A stretch of 64,000 nucleotides of DNA from NCBI RefSeq assembly GCF_050916235.1, contig NZ_CP104854.1, positions 3,100,001 to 3,164,000 on the forward strand, given 5' to 3'. A program made the position numbers and the translations under genes. Shown here in pieces: positions 1-8,791 of the stretch (positions are counted from its first letter, which is position 1; each line of letters opens with the position of its first letter). The notes beneath the pieces were generated by a model. It made no database searches, had not been told where the DNA came from, and worked only from the letters and a program-made list of their open reading frames with translations. Source of the DNA: Maridesulfovibrio sp050916235. GTDB lineage: Bacteria > Desulfobacterota > Desulfovibrionia > Desulfovibrionales > Desulfovibrionaceae.

Positions 1-508
1 GGGTAACGGTCTCGTTATAGACTGTTTTGGTGCTCCAGATCATGTCTGTGAATATTGATTTTGTGAAGCCGTCTTTCTGGAAGCCGATCAGGTAATATCC
101 ACCGTCATCTGCAGGGCCTATGCAGGCGGGGGAGTTTTTCAGTGCTGCGAAAGCTGTGGCGATTGTTTCGGGGGGAAGGCCCGGAAGGTCGCTCCCGGTG
201 AGAAGGCACCTTTCGAATCCGCAGCTGAAGCATTCTTCAAATGCGATATGCATTTTGGTGCCGAGGTCGTTGCCTTCCTGCTGGTGAAAATATCTTTTGC
301 CCAGCCACTCGGTGTATTTTTCAATGGGCTGGTATGAATCGTAAAAAATAAGGGTGTTGAGACCGGACCGGTCAAAGCTGTCCAGCATGTCCTCAACGAA
401 ACTTCTGTAGAGCAGGGCAGCATTTTCATTGCCAATGTCTCGACCAAGGCGTGTCTTGACCCTTCCTGCTTCCGGGTACTTGATGAAAAATATAAGTGCT
501 TCCTGCAT
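1..508 (-). CDS. TIGR04282-type arsenosugar glycosyltransferase (DUF2064), 3' end cut by window edge
   Basis: The frame opens at an ATG at 508 and stays open to the window edge, giving about 169 residues. It shows the N-terminal K-x-P-x-x-G-x-x-K-T-R-L nucleotide-binding signature of the GT-A-like DUF2064 family (KYPEAGRVKTRLG, residues 10-22), a GSDLPGL motif and an ADDGGYYLIG motif. In the family these form the nucleotide-sugar pocket. It lies 12 bp downstream of a TIGR04283 glycosyltransferase on the same strand. This is the usual pairing in radical-SAM/arsenosugar loci, so the two are probably one operon. The role in arsenosugar synthesis is inferred from family naming; the rest of that locus would lie left of the window. 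Confidence 0.85.
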   Translation of the reverse strand, partial: MQEALIFFIKYPEAGRVKTRLGRDIGNENAALLYRSFVEDMLDSFDRSGLNTLIFYDSYQPIEKYTEWLGKRYFHQQEGNDLGTKMHIAFEECFSCGFERCLLTGSDLPGLPPETIATAFAALKNSPACIGPADDGGYYLIGFQKDGFTKSIFTDMIWSTKTVYNETVT

Positions 509-520
509 GCGAATAGGGAC

Positions 521-1204
521 TCAGCGGTACATGGAGACCAGTCTGGAAGGACTTACCCCCAGAATGTGCAGGATGCGAAGAATGGTATTTTTCAGGGCGC
601 GGGAAAACGGAGCATCGCCGTAGCGGCGAGCGGAAGTGCATATTTCAGCCTGCAATATGACAATCTCGCGGCGTGACTTTTTGATGCTGCGGAAAAACTC
701 AACGTCTTCCATCAGCGGTATTTCAGGGAACCTTCCTAGTTTCAGGAAGGTATCCTTTCTTATGAATATGGCCTGATCGCCATATGGTACGCGTTCGAGT
801 CGGGAACGCAGGTCGGCGATGAAGGCAATGATCTTCAGCGCTGTGGATCCCGTTTCAAAAGAAAGTTTGAACGCACCGGCCGTAGACGCAGGTGCTCCCA
901 GGGCTTCAGTGATCAGTTCTGAAGCACCGGCAGGGAGTCGCGTGTCGGCGTGCAGGAAAAGCAGGATGTCACCGGATGCGGCATCGGCTCCGGCATTCAT
1001 CTGTACAGCCCTTCCCGGGGCACTGCTTATGGTCAGGATGGTGCTGTCGTTGATTTCCCTGATGGTGGAACCGTACGGGGAACCGTCAACAACGATTATC
1101 TCCGACTGCGGGCAGGCCTGCCGTGCATTTTCAATGCAGTGGGCAATGGTATTCTGCTCACCGTAAACCGGAATGATGACGGATATTCTGGAAGCTGAAC
1201 TCAT
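521..1204 (-). CDS. TIGR04283-type family 2 glycosyltransferase (arsenosugar-associated)
   Basis: This is a 227-residue GT2 enzyme. The start opens with ISVIIPVYGEQ (first beta strand of the GT-A fold), followed by IVVDGSPYG and FLHADTRLP, whose HAD triplet is the DxD-like metal and nucleotide-sugar site. YGDQAIFIRK and PLMEDVEFF then match the acceptor-side motifs of the TIGR04283 family. Length is typical. AAGGA lies about 6 bases before the ATG. It is cotranscribed with the DUF2064 protein just downstream. Family naming links the pair to arsenosugar synthesis; the actual acceptor cannot be read from the sequence. Confidence 0.9.
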   Translation of the reverse strand: MSSASRISVIIPVYGEQNTIAHCIENARQACPQSEIIVVDGSPYGSTIREINDSTILTISSAPGRAVQMNAGADAASGDILLFLHADTRLPAGASELITEALGAPASTAGAFKLSFETGSTALKIIAFIADLRSRLERVPYGDQAIFIRKDTFLKLGRFPEIPLMEDVEFFRSIKKSRREIVILQAEICTSARRYGDAPFSRALKNTILRILHILGVSPSRLVSMYR

Positions 1205-1346
1205 GTCCGTTCCTTACCTTTTTCGGGAACAGGAATAAAGGGGCAAAGAACAGCTTTCCACATCATCCGATAATGGGCGTCAGTTTTCCCAATGCCGACA
1301 TGTCTCCGGCGTATGGCTTTCTGCTGCTTTTCCGGTCTGCAGATAC

Positions 1347-1369
1347 AAAAAAACCGCTTGTTCAAGCGG
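1347..1369 (-). terminator. Intrinsic terminator after the DksA/TraR gene
   Basis: A 7-bp GC-rich stem (CCGCTTG/CAAGCGG, 1354-1369) with a 2-base loop is followed on the minus strand by seven T residues. It lies 11 bp beyond the stop codon of the zinc-finger gene. Confidence 0.85.
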
Positions 1370-1379
1370 CGGTGAAGTC

Positions 1380-1733
1380 TTAACCTACGCGGCCAAACTG
1401 TTCTTCATCTTCCATGCGGCTCTGGCAGGAGACACAGAAGTGGGTGGTCGGTTTTGCCTTGATGCGGGCTAATCCTATTTCCTCTCCGCAATTCTGACAG
1501 ATTCCGAAATCCCAGTGATCGACGCGGGCAAGGGTTTCTTCCATTTCGGTGATGAGCTGGCTTTCGCGGACCTGCAGGGCAAGGTTGATTTTCTGCTCGC
1601 TGATGCGGGAAGCGTACTCATTGTCATCTGCGCAGTTTTCCACTGCAGTCTGGCGAGACTTTGTGCGTTCCAGCAGTTCAGCGATTTTCTGTTCAAGGTG
1701 TTTTCTGATAATGGCTCTATGGGCTGAATTCAT
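1380..1733 (-). CDS. DksA/TraR-family zinc-finger protein
   Basis: The 117-residue product starts at ATG 1733, chosen because GGAGG lies 6 bases upstream; the frame stays open another 55 codons without a better start. Residues 8-72 are an alpha-helical, probably coiled-coil segment with acidic residues (CADDNEYAS) near the tip, where DksA carries its functional aspartates. Residues 79-103 form a four-cysteine zinc finger (C79, C82, C100, C103). Members bind RNA polymerase through its secondary channel and tune initiation during the stringent response. The chain is shorter than E. coli DksA (151 aa), so it may be a paralog. A terminator follows directly; the upstream gene is divergent. Confidence 0.88.
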   Translation of the reverse strand: MNSAHRAIIRKHLEQKIAELLERTKSRQTAVENCADDNEYASRISEQKINLALQVRESQLITEMEETLARVDHWDFGICQNCGEEIGLARIKAKPTTHFCVSCQSRMEDEEQFGRVG

Positions 1734-1901
1734 GACTAACCTCCAAAGTGAATGTTGAAAGCAGTTATTGAAATTTTGACTATGGGGCTTATACGACCGG
1801 CTGTCCGGAAAATGATCTCGGTCCTGTGACGGTACGGATACAATTCGATGACCATGCGCAATGCGTAAAATAGCGGCGTTAAGGCTATGCGGTGACAATA
1901 A

Positions 1902-2546
1902 ATGAAGACTGAAAAGTGCTGTTATCTTGAATATTGGGAAGGCAAAGGGGCAGAAAAAAATTACTCCACCCCGTTTCAGATTGAGGTGTTCGGCAGATAT
2001 GTTGACCGCACTGCGGATATTCTGGATGTGGGGTGCGGGTACGGCAGGGTCATGCGCGAACTGCTCGGCAACGGCTATGCAAAGGTGCAGGGAGTGGAAC
2101 CGTCTGTGTCTCTAAGGGACAGGGGGGCTGCAGGGGATGGCAGTCTTTCCATCGCTGCACTGGAAAATGGTCGAATTCCGTTTCCCGACAATTCATTTGA
2201 CGCAGTCCTGCTTATCGCGGTCCTGACATGTATCCCGCAGGACGGGGAACAGGATGCGTTGCTTGCGGAAATCCATCGGGTCCTGAGACCGGGAGGCATC
2301 ATCTACATCAACGATTTTCTGCTCAATACGGATCAGCGCAATCTGGACCGGTACGCAGAGTACGAGTCCGTTCACGGTTGTTACGGAATTTTCGAGCTGG
2401 AAGGCGGCGGGGTTCTGCGTCATTTTTCGGATGAAAGGATGACCGGGATGCTCAGCCCCTTTAAAACGGAAGAATATGAGAAGGTCATCTACACCACAAT
2501 GAACGGGAATAAGTCCAACGGATTTTATTATATAGGGCGGAAGTAG
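1902..2546 (+). CDS. Class I SAM-dependent methyltransferase
   Basis: This 214-residue protein has a Rossmann-type methyltransferase core. Motif I is ILDVGCGYGR (about residues 40-49), an acidic VEP lies near residue 65, and the post-II region DNSFDAVLLIAVL is followed by HRVLRPGGIIYINDF. It is a Methyltransf_11/25-type enzyme. The C-terminal part (HFSDERMTGML) is typical of small-molecule methyltransferases. No substrate can be inferred. It is divergent from the DksA-like gene and faces YbaK at its 3' end. The ribosome site before the ATG is weak. Confidence 0.85.
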   Translation: MKTEKCCYLEYWEGKGAEKNYSTPFQIEVFGRYVDRTADILDVGCGYGRVMRELLGNGYAKVQGVEPSVSLRDRGAAGDGSLSIAALENGRIPFPDNSFDAVLLIAVLTCIPQDGEQDALLAEIHRVLRPGGIIYINDFLLNTDQRNLDRYAEYESVHGCYGIFELEGGGVLRHFSDERMTGMLSPFKTEEYEKVIYTTMNGNKSNGFYYIGRK

Positions 2547-2700
2547 CTCCGCATTCCATAACCTGGTTATTGGATAACGACGAACCAAGGCATTGATATA
2601 AAACTCCCAGTTACATACTGGCAGGTTCATTCCGGTTTGAGCGTAACCGTCAGCTTTACTGGTTGATTACCGGACGTTGTATAGGAAGTCGGTCACAGTC

Positions 2701-3165
2701 CTATTTCCTTATCCTTATAACTTGTGCCTGATTTGCGTTGAGCATTTCCCGTGTGCCGGTCTTGACCAGAGAGCGTTCAGAACCACCTCCGGTGATTACT
2801 GCTTCGGCTTCAGCTACTCTGGGATCGACGAGAAACGTTGCGGGGAACCCGAAAGATGGAGTTCCGCCGCATGGATAGCCAGTTTTCTCAAGAATTTCTT
2901 CCGGGGTGGCCAGTCTGGGCTTGTCGATTCCGAGGGCCTTTGCAACCCGGGAGGTGCTGGCCCGGTCTGTCCCACGGACGATAGCTACGATCAAATTATC
3001 TTCGTTTGCTACCATGCAGACATTTTTAACGAAATCTTCCGGAGTTGCCTGAGCTGCCTGTGCAGCCTCGGACACACTGTGGCAGGACTGCTCAAATACA
3101 AGGTGTTCTGCCCCGGGTACTGCTGTTTGAAGATATGCTTTCAGCTTGTTTTCGTATGTTTCCAT
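2701..3165 (-). CDS. YbaK/EbsC-family aminoacyl-tRNA deacylase-like protein
   Basis: The 154-residue product starts at ATG 3165, preceded by GGAG at about 10 bases; an earlier in-frame ATG would run into the permease gene. The fold pattern matches the YbaK/ProX editing domain: SVSEAAQAAQ, an FVKNVCMVANE strand, then TRVAKAL-like (SRVAKALGID) and GYPCGGTPSFG, the glycine-rich substrate loop. These proteins hydrolyse mischarged aminoacyl-tRNAs such as Cys-tRNA(Pro). The gene starts 7 bp after the metal permease stop, so it is probably cotranscribed with the transporter, although no functional link is evident. Confidence 0.85.
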   Translation of the reverse strand: METYENKLKAYLQTAVPGAEHLVFEQSCHSVSEAAQAAQATPEDFVKNVCMVANEDNLIVAIVRGTDRASTSRVAKALGIDKPRLATPEEILEKTGYPCGGTPSFGFPATFLVDPRVAEAEAVITGGGSERSLVKTGTREMLNANQAQVIRIRK

Positions 3166-3172
3166 TCTCGCT

Positions 3173-3982
3173 TTACTCCGCTCCCCTGATTTTTGAAAAC
3201 AGTGCCGATAGGGCGAATCCGGCAACGCTGACGGCTATGATGGTCGCTCCCGACGACAGGTTCAGCTCGTATGAGAGCAGCAGCCCGCTGGTGCAGAAAA
3301 CCATGCTCAGGATCGACGAAAGCAGCATCATGGTATGCAGTGATGATGTGCGGCTCTCGGCGATATGGGGTGGAATGGTCAGCAGTGCGATGACCAGGAT
3401 CAGGCCGACCACCCGTATGACCATGACCACACTGAGGGCGATGAGCGCAAGCATGATGTAATAGAGGGCTGTGACCGGCACTCCTCGGGCTCTGGCAAAT
3501 TCCTCGTCAAACGACATGGCCCAGAATCCTTTGTAGCAACTGAATACGACTGCAAGGACGATGGCCGCCAGCCAGCCCATGAGGACTAGGTCCGATTGCG
3601 GGGTAGCCAGAATTCCGCCGAAAAGATAGCTCATCAGGTCCACGTTGTAGCCGGGTGTGATGTCCAGCAGGATGATTCCGAGTGCCATGCCCGCTGCCCA
3701 CATGACTCCTATGAAGGTATCGGCACGTTCCTTTACCCGCATGGTAATGAAGGCCATTAGCAGTGCCGAGCATACGGCGAAGGCAGCGGTTACCGGCAGC
3801 ATGGGCAGCCCCAGGAAAAAGGCCAGCCCGACACCCCCGTATGATGCGTGGGCTATTCCACCGGAAAGCAGCACCACCCGGTTGACCACCACCAGCGCAC
3901 CTATTACCCCGCAGATTATGGAGGCCAGCAGCCCTGCGATCAGCGCGTTCTGCATGAATTCATAGCTCAGAGCCTCAAGCAT
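3173..3982 (-). CDS. Metal ABC transporter permease (ZnuB/TroC family)
   Basis: This 269-residue permease carries about eight hydrophobic segments and the ABC-3 family features: VVVNRVVLLSGGIAHASYGG near residues 43-62 and RVVGLILVIALLTIPPHIA near 190-210. The ATG at 3982 was chosen because GGAGG lies 7 bases upstream, and it overlaps the ATPase gene by 8 bp, which suggests translational coupling. The family imports zinc, manganese or iron across the inner membrane. No substrate-binding protein gene adjoins it. Confidence 0.92.
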   Translation of the reverse strand: MLEALSYEFMQNALIAGLLASIICGVIGALVVVNRVVLLSGGIAHASYGGVGLAFFLGLPMLPVTAAFAVCSALLMAFITMRVKERADTFIGVMWAAGMALGIILLDITPGYNVDLMSYLFGGILATPQSDLVLMGWLAAIVLAVVFSCYKGFWAMSFDEEFARARGVPVTALYYIMLALIALSVVMVIRVVGLILVIALLTIPPHIAESRTSSLHTMMLLSSILSMVFCTSGLLLSYELNLSSGATIIAVSVAGFALSALFSKIRGAE

Positions 3983-4799
3983 TCCAGTCCCCTCCGTTAT
4001 CGTCCTCGGTCTCATCATGGAATTCCAGCACCCGGTGGGGCAGTTCGCCGTGGGTGATCAGTTCGATGGGGCAGGAACCTTTTTCGGTTTGTCCGTAGGC
4101 CTCGTCGAGCAGTTCGCGTGTGATTTTCGGCTGGTCGTGCAGGTGGACCTTGCGGTTGACGCAGGCCACGGATTTTACTCCCTGGCCCAGCACGGAAATA
4201 TCGTGACTGACCATAACCACGGTCATGTCCTCGTTGAGCTCACGCAGCAGGCAGTAGAGTCCGCTTTTGCCGGCCTGATCGACACTTGCGGCCGGTTCGT
4301 CAAGGAGCAGCAGTTTCGGTTCATCCACAATGGCGCGGGCAATAAATACGCGTTGCTTCTGCCCGCCGGAAAGGTCGGACACCTTGCGGTCGATGTGTTC
4401 CAGCATACCGACCCGCTCAAGGGCTTTTTCCACGGCACTTCCGGACCCGTTCCCGAATTTCAGGCCGAATACGCCTTTTATTCCGGGGGAAACCTTGCCC
4501 ATGAGCACGGCATCCCGCACCGTAATGGGAAAACTTGCCGAGACCGTAGTGTACTGGGGCATGTATCCGACCTGTCCTGCGTGTCTGCCCGGAGGAAGTC
4601 CGAGGATGCTTATGTTTCCCTGCTGCGGGGTCAGGAGACCCAGAAGAAGTTTGAGCAGGGTAGTCTTACCTCCTCCGTTAGGGCCGATTACAGCAAGGTA
4701 ATCGCCTCTCAATATATCGAAGCTTACATCGTCTATGACCGTGTGCTGCCCGTATCCGAAGCTGACGTCACTGAAACTGATGACTTTTTCTGTATTCAT
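3975..4799 (-). CDS. Metal ABC transporter ATP-binding protein (ZnuC-like)
   Basis: The 274-residue ATPase has a complete nucleotide-binding domain: Walker A GPNGGGKTT (about 40-48), Q-loop GYMPQY, signature LSGGQKQR (about 144-151), Walker B LLLLDEP and the H-loop MVSHD. The tail (about 230-274) is acidic and histidine-containing (ELPHRVLEFHDETED) and could bind metal, which is speculation. The gene heads a three-gene unit with the permease and YbaK. A Fur-family-like operator lies about 57 bp upstream. Confidence 0.93.
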   Translation of the reverse strand: MNTEKVISFSDVSFGYGQHTVIDDVSFDILRGDYLAVIGPNGGGKTTLLKLLLGLLTPQQGNISILGLPPGRHAGQVGYMPQYTTVSASFPITVRDAVLMGKVSPGIKGVFGLKFGNGSGSAVEKALERVGMLEHIDRKVSDLSGGQKQRVFIARAIVDEPKLLLLDEPAASVDQAGKSGLYCLLRELNEDMTVVMVSHDISVLGQGVKSVACVNRKVHLHDQPKITRELLDEAYGQTEKGSCPIELITHGELPHRVLEFHDETEDDNGGDWNA

Positions 4800-4854
4800 A
4801 AATACAAATTCTCCGCCGTGATTGAATTGAACTGATCAAGTAATGCTATTCTAG

Positions 4855-4881
4855 TTGATAATCAACATGATAATCATTTGC
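4855..4881. promoter_or_regulatory. Fur/Zur-family operator-like repeat
   Basis: Two exact copies of TGATAATCA (4856-4864 and 4868-4876) are spaced 12 bp apart, inside TTGATAATCA-ACA-TGATAATCATTTGCAA. Each 9-mer is itself a palindrome around one central base, as in Fur-type boxes (TGATAAT-N-ATTATCA). It lies between the divergent metal transporter operon (start 4799) and the SGNH hydrolase (start 5006). The transporter is the natural target. Which metal regulator binds cannot be decided. Confidence 0.6.
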
Positions 4882-5005
4882 AAAAAAGTTTATTTCAACA
4901 AAATTTCCAAAGATGATCCGCAGGCCGGAGTTTGTATTGATAACGGTCTGCCGGAGGATTACTGTAGGCGCTGACATAACATAACAACTTTAAAGGAAAT
5001 TGAAA

Positions 5006-5584
5006 ATGCAACTGTTTTTCGTGGGAGATTCGATAACTCTGGGCGTGAATGACCCGGATAGACTTGGCTGGACCGGACGGGTCTGCCGTCGCCTGGACCC
5101 TGAGGGGGACAGAATAACCGCATACAATCTCGGCGTGCGTGCCTCTACCACCAGGCATATACGGGAACGCTGGCGACAGGAAGTTTACGAACGGGTTGTG
5201 CGCGGGACAGGCAGTCTGCTTATTTTCAGTTTCGGCGCACCTGATTTTGCCAACGGGCTCAGTTCAGCGCAGAGTCTTTCCAATGCGCGCAATATTCTCG
5301 GATCTGCTTCCGGCGAACAGCGGGTTATTTTCATCTGTCCGCCGCCCATGCGGAACCCGCAGCGTGACAGCAGCACCAAAGAGCTTGCCGACGGTTTCGT
5401 GGAACTGTGCAGGGAACTTGACATTCCCTGCCTCGACCTTAATTACAGCCTGCGGCAGAACGGGGCGTATCTTGATGATATCGGCAGGGGGGACGGCGTC
5501 CATCCCGGAAAGGCCGGTTACGGGATCATGGCCGATATGGTTTATGATTTTCTAAGCCCTTTTGTTACTCCGCTACTCGACTGA
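5006..5584 (+). CDS. SGNH/GDSL-family hydrolase
   Basis: The 192-residue protein has the SGNH blocks: GDSIT (block I, catalytic Ser, residues 8-12), NLGVRAST (block II), FSFGAPDF at the block III position where an Asn is more usual, and DGVHPGKAGY (block V, Asp and His of the triad). No signal peptide is seen, so it is probably a cytoplasmic esterase or lipase-like enzyme. ATG 5006 was chosen over the in-frame TTG at 5000 because AGGA at 4993-4996 is better spaced. A strong terminator follows. Confidence 0.87.
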   Translation: MQLFFVGDSITLGVNDPDRLGWTGRVCRRLDPEGDRITAYNLGVRASTTRHIRERWRQEVYERVVRGTGSLLIFSFGAPDFANGLSSAQSLSNARNILGSASGEQRVIFICPPPMRNPQRDSSTKELADGFVELCRELDIPCLDLNYSLRQNGAYLDDIGRGDGVHPGKAGYGIMADMVYDFLSPFVTPLLD

Positions 5585-5608
5585 TCCATCCCACCCAGTA
5601 ACACCGGC

Positions 5609-5642
5609 GGCCTGTTCCTGTTCCGGGGACAGGCCTTTTTTT
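5609..5642 (+). terminator. Intrinsic terminator after SGNH hydrolase
   Basis: The stem GGCCTGT/ACAGGCC (5609-5615 with 5629-5635) is followed by seven T residues. It ends 13 bp before the threonine aldolase ATG, so the two genes are likely separate units. Confidence 0.85.
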
Positions 5643-5655
5643 ATGGAGACCTCTC

Positions 5656-6678
5656 ATGCGTTCTTTTGCCAGTGACAATTATTCCGGCGTTCATCCTGAA
5701 ATCATGGATGCCATAGTTCAAGCCAATATCGACCACATGTCATCCTACGGAGCCGATCCCGTTTCCGCAGAAGCAGAAAAACTGTTTCACAATCATTTCG
5801 GTGAACAGGCCCTGATCTTTTTCCTGTCTACCGGGACAGCCACAAATACCCTTATCCTCAAGCATCTGACCCGCAGCTGGAACAGCGTCATCTGCTCGGA
5901 CTGCGCCCACATCACCATTGACGAGTGCGGTTCCTGTGAAGCTGTTGCAGGGCTCAAGCTGCTGCATGCTGCCACTGAAAACGGAAAGATCAGCGTGGAT
6001 TCCATTAAATCCCTTCTGGGTGATCTCGGGGATGTGCATCGCACCCAGCCTGCGGTCATTTCCATTACCCAGAATACCGAGCTCGGCACGCTCTATAGCA
6101 TCGCTGAAATCAAAGCGATCTGTGATTTTGCGCATGAAAAAGGGCTGCATGTGCATATGGACGGAGCCCGCATTGCCAACGCGGCCGTGGCCTTAGGTGT
6201 TTCCCTGCGTGAAATGATCGTGGATTGCGGTGTGGATGTGGTTTCTTTCGGCGGAACCAAGAACGGCTGCATGTGCGCTGAGGCCGCAGTGTTCATTAAT
6301 CCGGAACTTGGAAAGGGATTCGAATTTGTCCGCAAGCAGGGCATGCAGCTTATCTCTAAAATGCGTTATGTGGGTGCACAGTTCAAGGCGCTGCTCACTG
6401 ACGATCTCTGGAAGCGCAATGCCGCGCATTCCAACTGCATGGCCGCAAAGCTGGCCGAACGGGCCGGAAAGATCCCCGGTGTTCAACTTACCCGGCCTGT
6501 TGAAGCAAACGGTGTGTTCGCCATCATACCGCGCGAAATTACCGCGGAATTGCAGGCCGCATATCCTTTCTATGTCTGGAATCCCGCAATCAACGAAGTC
6601 CGCTGGATGACTTCCTGGTCCACGACAGATGAAGATCTGGACGGATTCTGCTCCGAGCTTGAGCGGCTTCTTAAATAA
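5656..6678 (+). CDS. ltaE: Low-specificity L-threonine aldolase
   Basis: This 340-residue fold-type I PLP enzyme matches the beta-eliminating lyase/threonine aldolase family. FASDNYSGVHPEIM lies at the N terminus, ADPVSAEAE in the substrate region, SFGGTKNG carries the PLP lysine (about residue 202), and VHMDGARIANA carries the cofactor-binding Asp. It cleaves L-threonine or allo-threonine to glycine and acetaldehyde. Length is typical (330-350 aa). It appears to be a single-gene unit between two hairpins. Confidence 0.93.
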   Translation: MRSFASDNYSGVHPEIMDAIVQANIDHMSSYGADPVSAEAEKLFHNHFGEQALIFFLSTGTATNTLILKHLTRSWNSVICSDCAHITIDECGSCEAVAGLKLLHAATENGKISVDSIKSLLGDLGDVHRTQPAVISITQNTELGTLYSIAEIKAICDFAHEKGLHVHMDGARIANAAVALGVSLREMIVDCGVDVVSFGGTKNGCMCAEAAVFINPELGKGFEFVRKQGMQLISKMRYVGAQFKALLTDDLWKRNAAHSNCMAAKLAERAGKIPGVQLTRPVEANGVFAIIPREITAELQAAYPFYVWNPAINEVRWMTSWSTTDEDLDGFCSELERLLK

Positions 6679-6693
6679 GAACCCTGTGTGTTA

Positions 6694-6715
6694 CCCCCGA
6701 CAGTTCTGCCGGGGG
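6694..6715. terminator. Hairpin between convergent ltaE and OlsF-like gene
   Basis: A CCCCCG/CGGGGG stem (6694-6699 with 6710-6715) encloses a second CAG/CTG pairing. It sits between the ends of two convergent genes and could act in both directions, but no strong T-run follows. Confidence 0.5.
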
Positions 6716-6737
6716 CAACCTTTACGAACTCTGCCCG

Positions 6738-8591
6738 TTAGACCGCGACTTTTTCGTCCCCCTCGCAGCGGTCATGGGCATGCGGGGCAACTTTGCGGTG
6801 ATACTCAAGGTAGGCCGCAGCTTCTTCCTTGCCCATGAATTTATTCAGGCTGCGCTGCGAGGTTTCAAGCAGATCCACTACGATCAGTCCGTCGAGGGCA
6901 TTGCCGAAATCCGGGTCCACGTTAAACCCGGCCAGTCTGCCGCCGAGTTTGAGATAGTGGCGCAGCAGCACCGGAATGCCGTTGCCCCCTTCTATGTCCT
7001 GAACAACTTTTTCCAGCTCGGCCGGATCGGAGAATGCGGTTCTGGGCAGAGCCTTCTTCCAGTATTTCAGCTTCTTGAATTTCAGCGGTTTTGCCGGGGA
7101 AATCAGCTCGGCGAGGTCTTCCCGGCAGCTGCCGCACATGAGCGATTCGGCGATGACTTCGCGGGAGAGTTTTTTGTAGTCGTTGGAAATACTGACGCAT
7201 CCGAACAGGTAACGGTATTTGGGATTTCTGCTCAGGTAACCGGCAATTCCTTTCCAGAGCATCATCAGAGAGTAGTAGTTGCGCTGGTATTTGGAGCGAA
7301 TGAATGAACGGCCGAGTTCCAGAGCAGGGTTTACGGCATCGAAGAAAGCGGGATCGAAACGGAAGAATGAATGACTGTACACCCCGTCCAGCCCGAACCT
7401 GTCGATGAGTTCGTCAGTGCGGGCAAAACGGTAGGCTCCGGCAATTTCCGCATTCTTTCTGCTCCAGAGGACAAGGTGGATGAAGGTGTTGTCGTAGCGG
7501 TCCATGTCTACTGCCTTTCCGGTTCCTTCCCCGACCTTGCGGAAGGTCTTTTCCCGCAGCCTGCCTATTTCGCGCAGGATGAATGGACAACGTGCGGAGT
7601 GGACTTCGTGCACTGAAAATTCACTGTTTTCTGCCAGCATGCTTTCCGGGCCAAGGGCTTCAAGCTCGGCCATTATCCTGTCACGGCTGATTTCCTGTGA
7701 CAGCGGTTTGTCCTTTTTCTTGAAAACAGGCAGGGCCGGTTTGCTTTTCTTGAAACGAGTGCGCAGGGCATAGGTACGGAAACGCAGGTATTCGATCAGT
7801 TCCCGGTTATCGTCAAATCTGCTCAGGAGTTCGCTGGGAATGGTGTTGCCCACGGCAAATTCCACCGGACCCGACTTTTTCTTGAGATTCTCGCGCGGCA
7901 GCAGCACCGTGCGCAGGCGGGGATGAAGCATGCCCATGGCCTGAAACAGGGCGCTGTTGCGGCCGTTGAAGAATATCGGTGTGGCACTTGCTTCGGTCTT
8001 TTTGATTATTCCGGCCACGGTCGGGCTCCATGCCGGATCTTCGACCTTGCGGTCTTTTATCTTTAGGCTTGCGACTTCACCGGCGGGGAAGACGGCAAGC
8101 AGTCCTCCTCCCTTGACCCATTTCATGGCCTCCTTGAGTCCGGATATGTTGCCGCGCTGGGAATCCCTGCGCCCGAAGGGATCAACGGCAACAAGGTGTT
8201 CACGCATTTCCGGGATCATTCCGAGCATGAAGTTTGCCATTATCTTAACGTCCGGGCGGACGGTCATCAGCATTCTGAGCAGGAAAAGTCCTTCCACAAC
8301 GCCGAAAGGGTGATTTGCCACGACAACAGACGGACCGCTTTTGGGTATCCCGCTCAACTGGCGTTCGTCGAGTTCTGTATTCACGCCGAGCAGTTTCAGG
8401 GACTTGCTGATGAAGTCCGTCTGACCGTCCCAGCGGTTTTCATCACAGGCAATGCTGTACAGTGAATTCAACCGCGGCAGACAGAGCAGGCTGGACAGCG
8501 GCTTTTCAAATATGGAGAACAAGGTCCCCCTGAAGGGGTCTTCGAATGGCGAACTTAAACGGAAAAGTTCCGGACATCTTTCGTTAACCAT
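6738..8591 (-). CDS. olsF: OlsF-like bifunctional acyltransferase (ornithine/amino-acid lipid synthesis)
   Basis: The 617-residue protein has two acyltransferase modules. Residues about 60-270 form a PlsC-type O-acyltransferase with NHPFG (93-97) in place of the usual NHxxxxD box, plus FPAGEV. Residues about 320-560 match the OlsB-like GNAT N-acyltransferase (CPFILREIGRLREKTF, then YDNTFIHLVLW and ELGRSFI). This order is that of OlsF, which makes lyso-ornithine lipid and then acylates it. The start at 8591 is favoured by GGAG 5 bases upstream over an ATG 33 bp earlier. It stands alone. Phosphate-free membrane lipid synthesis is inferred from the architecture; the amino-acid head group is unproven. 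Confidence 0.82.
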   Translation of the reverse strand: MVNERCPELFRLSSPFEDPFRGTLFSIFEKPLSSLLCLPRLNSLYSIACDENRWDGQTDFISKSLKLLGVNTELDERQLSGIPKSGPSVVVANHPFGVVEGLFLLRMLMTVRPDVKIMANFMLGMIPEMREHLVAVDPFGRRDSQRGNISGLKEAMKWVKGGGLLAVFPAGEVASLKIKDRKVEDPAWSPTVAGIIKKTEASATPIFFNGRNSALFQAMGMLHPRLRTVLLPRENLKKKSGPVEFAVGNTIPSELLSRFDDNRELIEYLRFRTYALRTRFKKSKPALPVFKKKDKPLSQEISRDRIMAELEALGPESMLAENSEFSVHEVHSARCPFILREIGRLREKTFRKVGEGTGKAVDMDRYDNTFIHLVLWSRKNAEIAGAYRFARTDELIDRFGLDGVYSHSFFRFDPAFFDAVNPALELGRSFIRSKYQRNYYSLMMLWKGIAGYLSRNPKYRYLFGCVSISNDYKKLSREVIAESLMCGSCREDLAELISPAKPLKFKKLKYWKKALPRTAFSDPAELEKVVQDIEGGNGIPVLLRHYLKLGGRLAGFNVDPDFGNALDGLIVVDLLETSQRSLNKFMGKEEAAAYLEYHRKVAPHAHDRCEGDEKVAV

Positions 8592-8791
8592 GGGCACTCC
8601 TGCTTTAGATTTTTTGATCATCAACAGTACCCTGTGTCCAGCGCGGACGTGTTACCCCGCAGTTACATGTGCTTTACATTTTGTTGTAATGCACGCTTGT
8701 ATAAATAGAGTAATCTATATATATGTGTGTTAAAAAAGGGGGGGCAAGCCTCCCTGTTGTTCTATTTTTAATTGCAAAACTTTAAAAATAA

